From: Clostridium cavendishii DSM 21758
GTDB taxonomy: Bacteria > Bacillota > Clostridia > Clostridiales > Clostridiaceae
Assembly (NCBI RefSeq): GCF_900141845.1
Contig: NZ_FQZB01000014.1
Span: 124,001 to 188,000, forward strand
DNA: 64,000 bases
Reading direction: 5' to 3'
Shown: positions 62,823-64,000 of the stretch, piece after piece
How the letters are laid out: the number at the start of each line of letters is the position of its first letter
Position numbering within the stretch: the stretch's first letter is position 1
The notes under the pieces: model-generated
Database searches by the model: none
Told to the model about the DNA's origin: nothing
Seen by the model: the letters and a program-made list of their open reading frames with translations, nothing else
Position numbers and translations under genes: made by a program

Positions 62823-64000
62823 CTAATATTTAATATAATCGCCCTTTACATATCCTTCTTTTTCACCAACATTAGTTTCAAATATTATATTAACCCATCC
62901 GTTATTTATTCCTTTTACTTTAACATTTGCATTTGGTAACAAGTATCCAATAGGTAAATTATTTATTCCTGGTCCTGTTCTTACATTTAGATTGGTAGAA
63001 ACATTTACTACAACACCTTTTTTATAACCATCATCTTTTGGTTTATCTTTTTCTACTGTATTGCTTGGGGAAAGCTTCTTAATATATGCCTTATTTGCAT
63101 AGCCTATTTTACCATTATAATTTACCTTATACCAATCTCCACTTTCTCCTATAATATCTAATTCTGAATCATTAAGGGCATAAGCAACCACTGAATATCC
63201 TGTTCCTGCACCTTGCCTTATGTTTAAATTTGTTGATACGTTATATATTCTTCCCTTTTGTTTATCTGAATTATTAGTATTATTTGCAGTATTTGAATTA
63301 TTAGTATTATTTGTACTTTGAGAAGGTGGTTTATTAGCTGAATTATTATCTATAACTCTTACAAATTCAGATTTAACAAATCCAGTTCTATTTCCTGAAA
63401 ATATTATATTATACCAACCACTTTCTTCATAATTGATTTTTACTGAATCATTATTTTTCAAATAACCTATTACTAATGCTGACTTTGAAGCAGCACTTCT
63501 TACATTAAGGCTTGTCTCTACATTTACTATATTACCAGCTTTATTTAAATTTGTATTTGGTTTCGTTTCTGGTTTTTCTGTATTGTTTGTTTGCTGTTCA
63601 CTCGTTGAGCCATTTGTAATCTTAACATAACTTTTACTTATAAAACCATATTTTTTAACTCCATTTGATATGTAACTGACTTTATACCAGCCATTTGATT
63701 CTCCATAAATCTCTACATAAGAATTAGCCTGTGTATAGCCTACAACATTAGAACTTCCACTTGCATTTTCTCTTATATTTAATCTTGTCGATACATTTAT
63801 GATTTTACCCGTTGCTACTTGCTTTATTTCTTCTCCACCATTAGGATTAGATGTATCAACGCTAGATATAACATTTTTAAAGTATGTCCATAATTGAGGC
63901 TTGTCTTTTATCATCATTTTAGGACAAATCTTACCTGAAGCATCATAATGCCTTACTACATGATCTGCTGGTATATTATATTTAGCCATAAGATATTTGG
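62823..64000 (-). CDS. N-acetylmuramoyl-L-alanine amidase with four SH3b repeats (partial)
   Basis: The frame stays open to the right edge (KYLMAKYNIPADHVVRHYDA), so the start and most of the Amidase_2 domain lie outside; the listed Met near 63989 is internal. VVRHYDASGKICPKMM is the C-terminal zinc-site motif of the T7-lysozyme-like amidase fold. Four bacterial SH3 repeats follow, each with a LNIR/LNVR core (VSTRLNIRENAS, VETSLNVRSAAS, VSTNLNIRQGAG, VSTNLNVRTGPG), joined by Asn/Thr/Lys-rich linkers. A cell-wall-targeted autolysin or phage-type lysin. No phage genes are visible nearby. Confidence 0.9.
   Translation of the reverse strand, partial: KYLMAKYNIPADHVVRHYDASGKICPKMMIKDKPQLWTYFKNVISSVDTSNPNGGEEIKQVATGKIINVSTRLNIRENASGSSNVVGYTQANSYVEIYGESNGWYKVSYISNGVKKYGFISKSYVKITNGSTSEQQTNNTEKPETKPNTNLNKAGNIVNVETSLNVRSAASKSALVIGYLKNNDSVKINYEESGWYNIIFSGNRTGFVKSEFVRVIDNNSANKPPSQSTNNTNNSNTANNTNNSDKQKGRIYNVSTNLNIRQGAGTGYSVVAYALNDSELDIIGESGDWYKVNYNGKIGYANKAYIKKLSPSNTVEKDKPKDDGYKKGVVVNVSTNLNVRTGPGINNLPIGYLLPNANVKVKGINNGWVNIIFETNVGEKEGYVKGDYIKY

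Noticed and set aside
62823..64000. Prophage lysis module at the right edge
   Set aside because: The amidase has four SH3b repeats but no holin, tail or portal genes are seen nearby; it may equally be a chromosomal autolysin.
1..64000. tRNA, rRNA, riboswitch or T-box elements
   Set aside because: I looked through the longer intergenic regions and found no cloverleaf, conserved riboswitch core or T-box motif that I could support.

Overview
The window is very AT-rich. Gene content and low-GC codon use point to Clostridium sensu stricto: a clostridial collagenase with PKD and collagen-binding domains, a desulfoferrodoxin, a LevR-type sigma-54 activator with its PTS, and a firmicute-type Tad pilus locus. 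I did not try to fix the species. Nearly every gene is on the minus strand. The exceptions are an AAA ATPase (10972), prfC (22276) and a small unknown gene (50546). Functional names rest on motifs I can read in the translations; no database was searched.

Layout. 1-10254: surface polysaccharide (capsule-like) locus read leftward: CapD/PglF-type 4,6-dehydratase, DegT aminotransferase, three GT2 glycosyltransferases, a hexapeptide acyltransferase, a Wzy-like polymerase and a Wzx flippase cut by the left edge, with decayed gene scraps between. 10972-18196: AAA ATPase, then a lactose/cellobiose-type PTS (IIA, IIC, IIB) led by a stand-alone RarA C-terminal-like protein, all behind a clear -24/-12 promoter, with the LevR-like activator next to it and a Cof phosphatase. 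18495-23874: ColG-type secreted collagenase and peptide chain release factor 3.

23928-43897 is the striking part: a Tad (type IVc) pilus locus: FHA protein, PP2C phosphatase, TadZ, CpaF/TadA ATPase, TadB, TadC, Flp pilin, TadE, a TadG-like protein, lipoproteins and two prepilin peptidases. Embedded in it is a TadE-like pseudopilin carrying an Asn/Pro/Thr/Lys-rich linker and a C-terminal domain that looks like a polymorphic toxin, followed at once by a small candidate immunity gene. Downstream, as far as prfC, lies a graveyard-like array: an orphan toxin tail that shares the pseudopilin's C-terminal half and linker but carries a different toxin domain, a TNT-like NADase domain broken by two stop codons, two further toxin-tail scraps, four more candidate immunity genes, two dead IS110 pieces and a 47-codon deletion chimera of the two prepilin peptidases. 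This has the layout of CDI/Rhs/LXG polymorphic toxin loci, but the carrier is a Tad pseudopilin. I infer a Tad-pilus-associated contact-dependent antagonism system. The Tad locus also contains a threefold, progressively truncated tandem duplication of the TadG C-terminus plus lipoprotein.

44119-48669: an operon of unknown function built round an 816-residue glutathionylspermidine-synthase-like ATP-grasp protein and a small protein with a Ser/Gly/Tyr-rich tail. 48831-62738: Cof phosphatase, desulfoferrodoxin, a small unknown gene, NlpC/P60 hydrolase, a 2792-residue cyclic beta-1,2-glucan synthase and M18 aminopeptidase. An N-acetylmuramoyl-L-alanine amidase with four SH3b repeats runs off the right edge.
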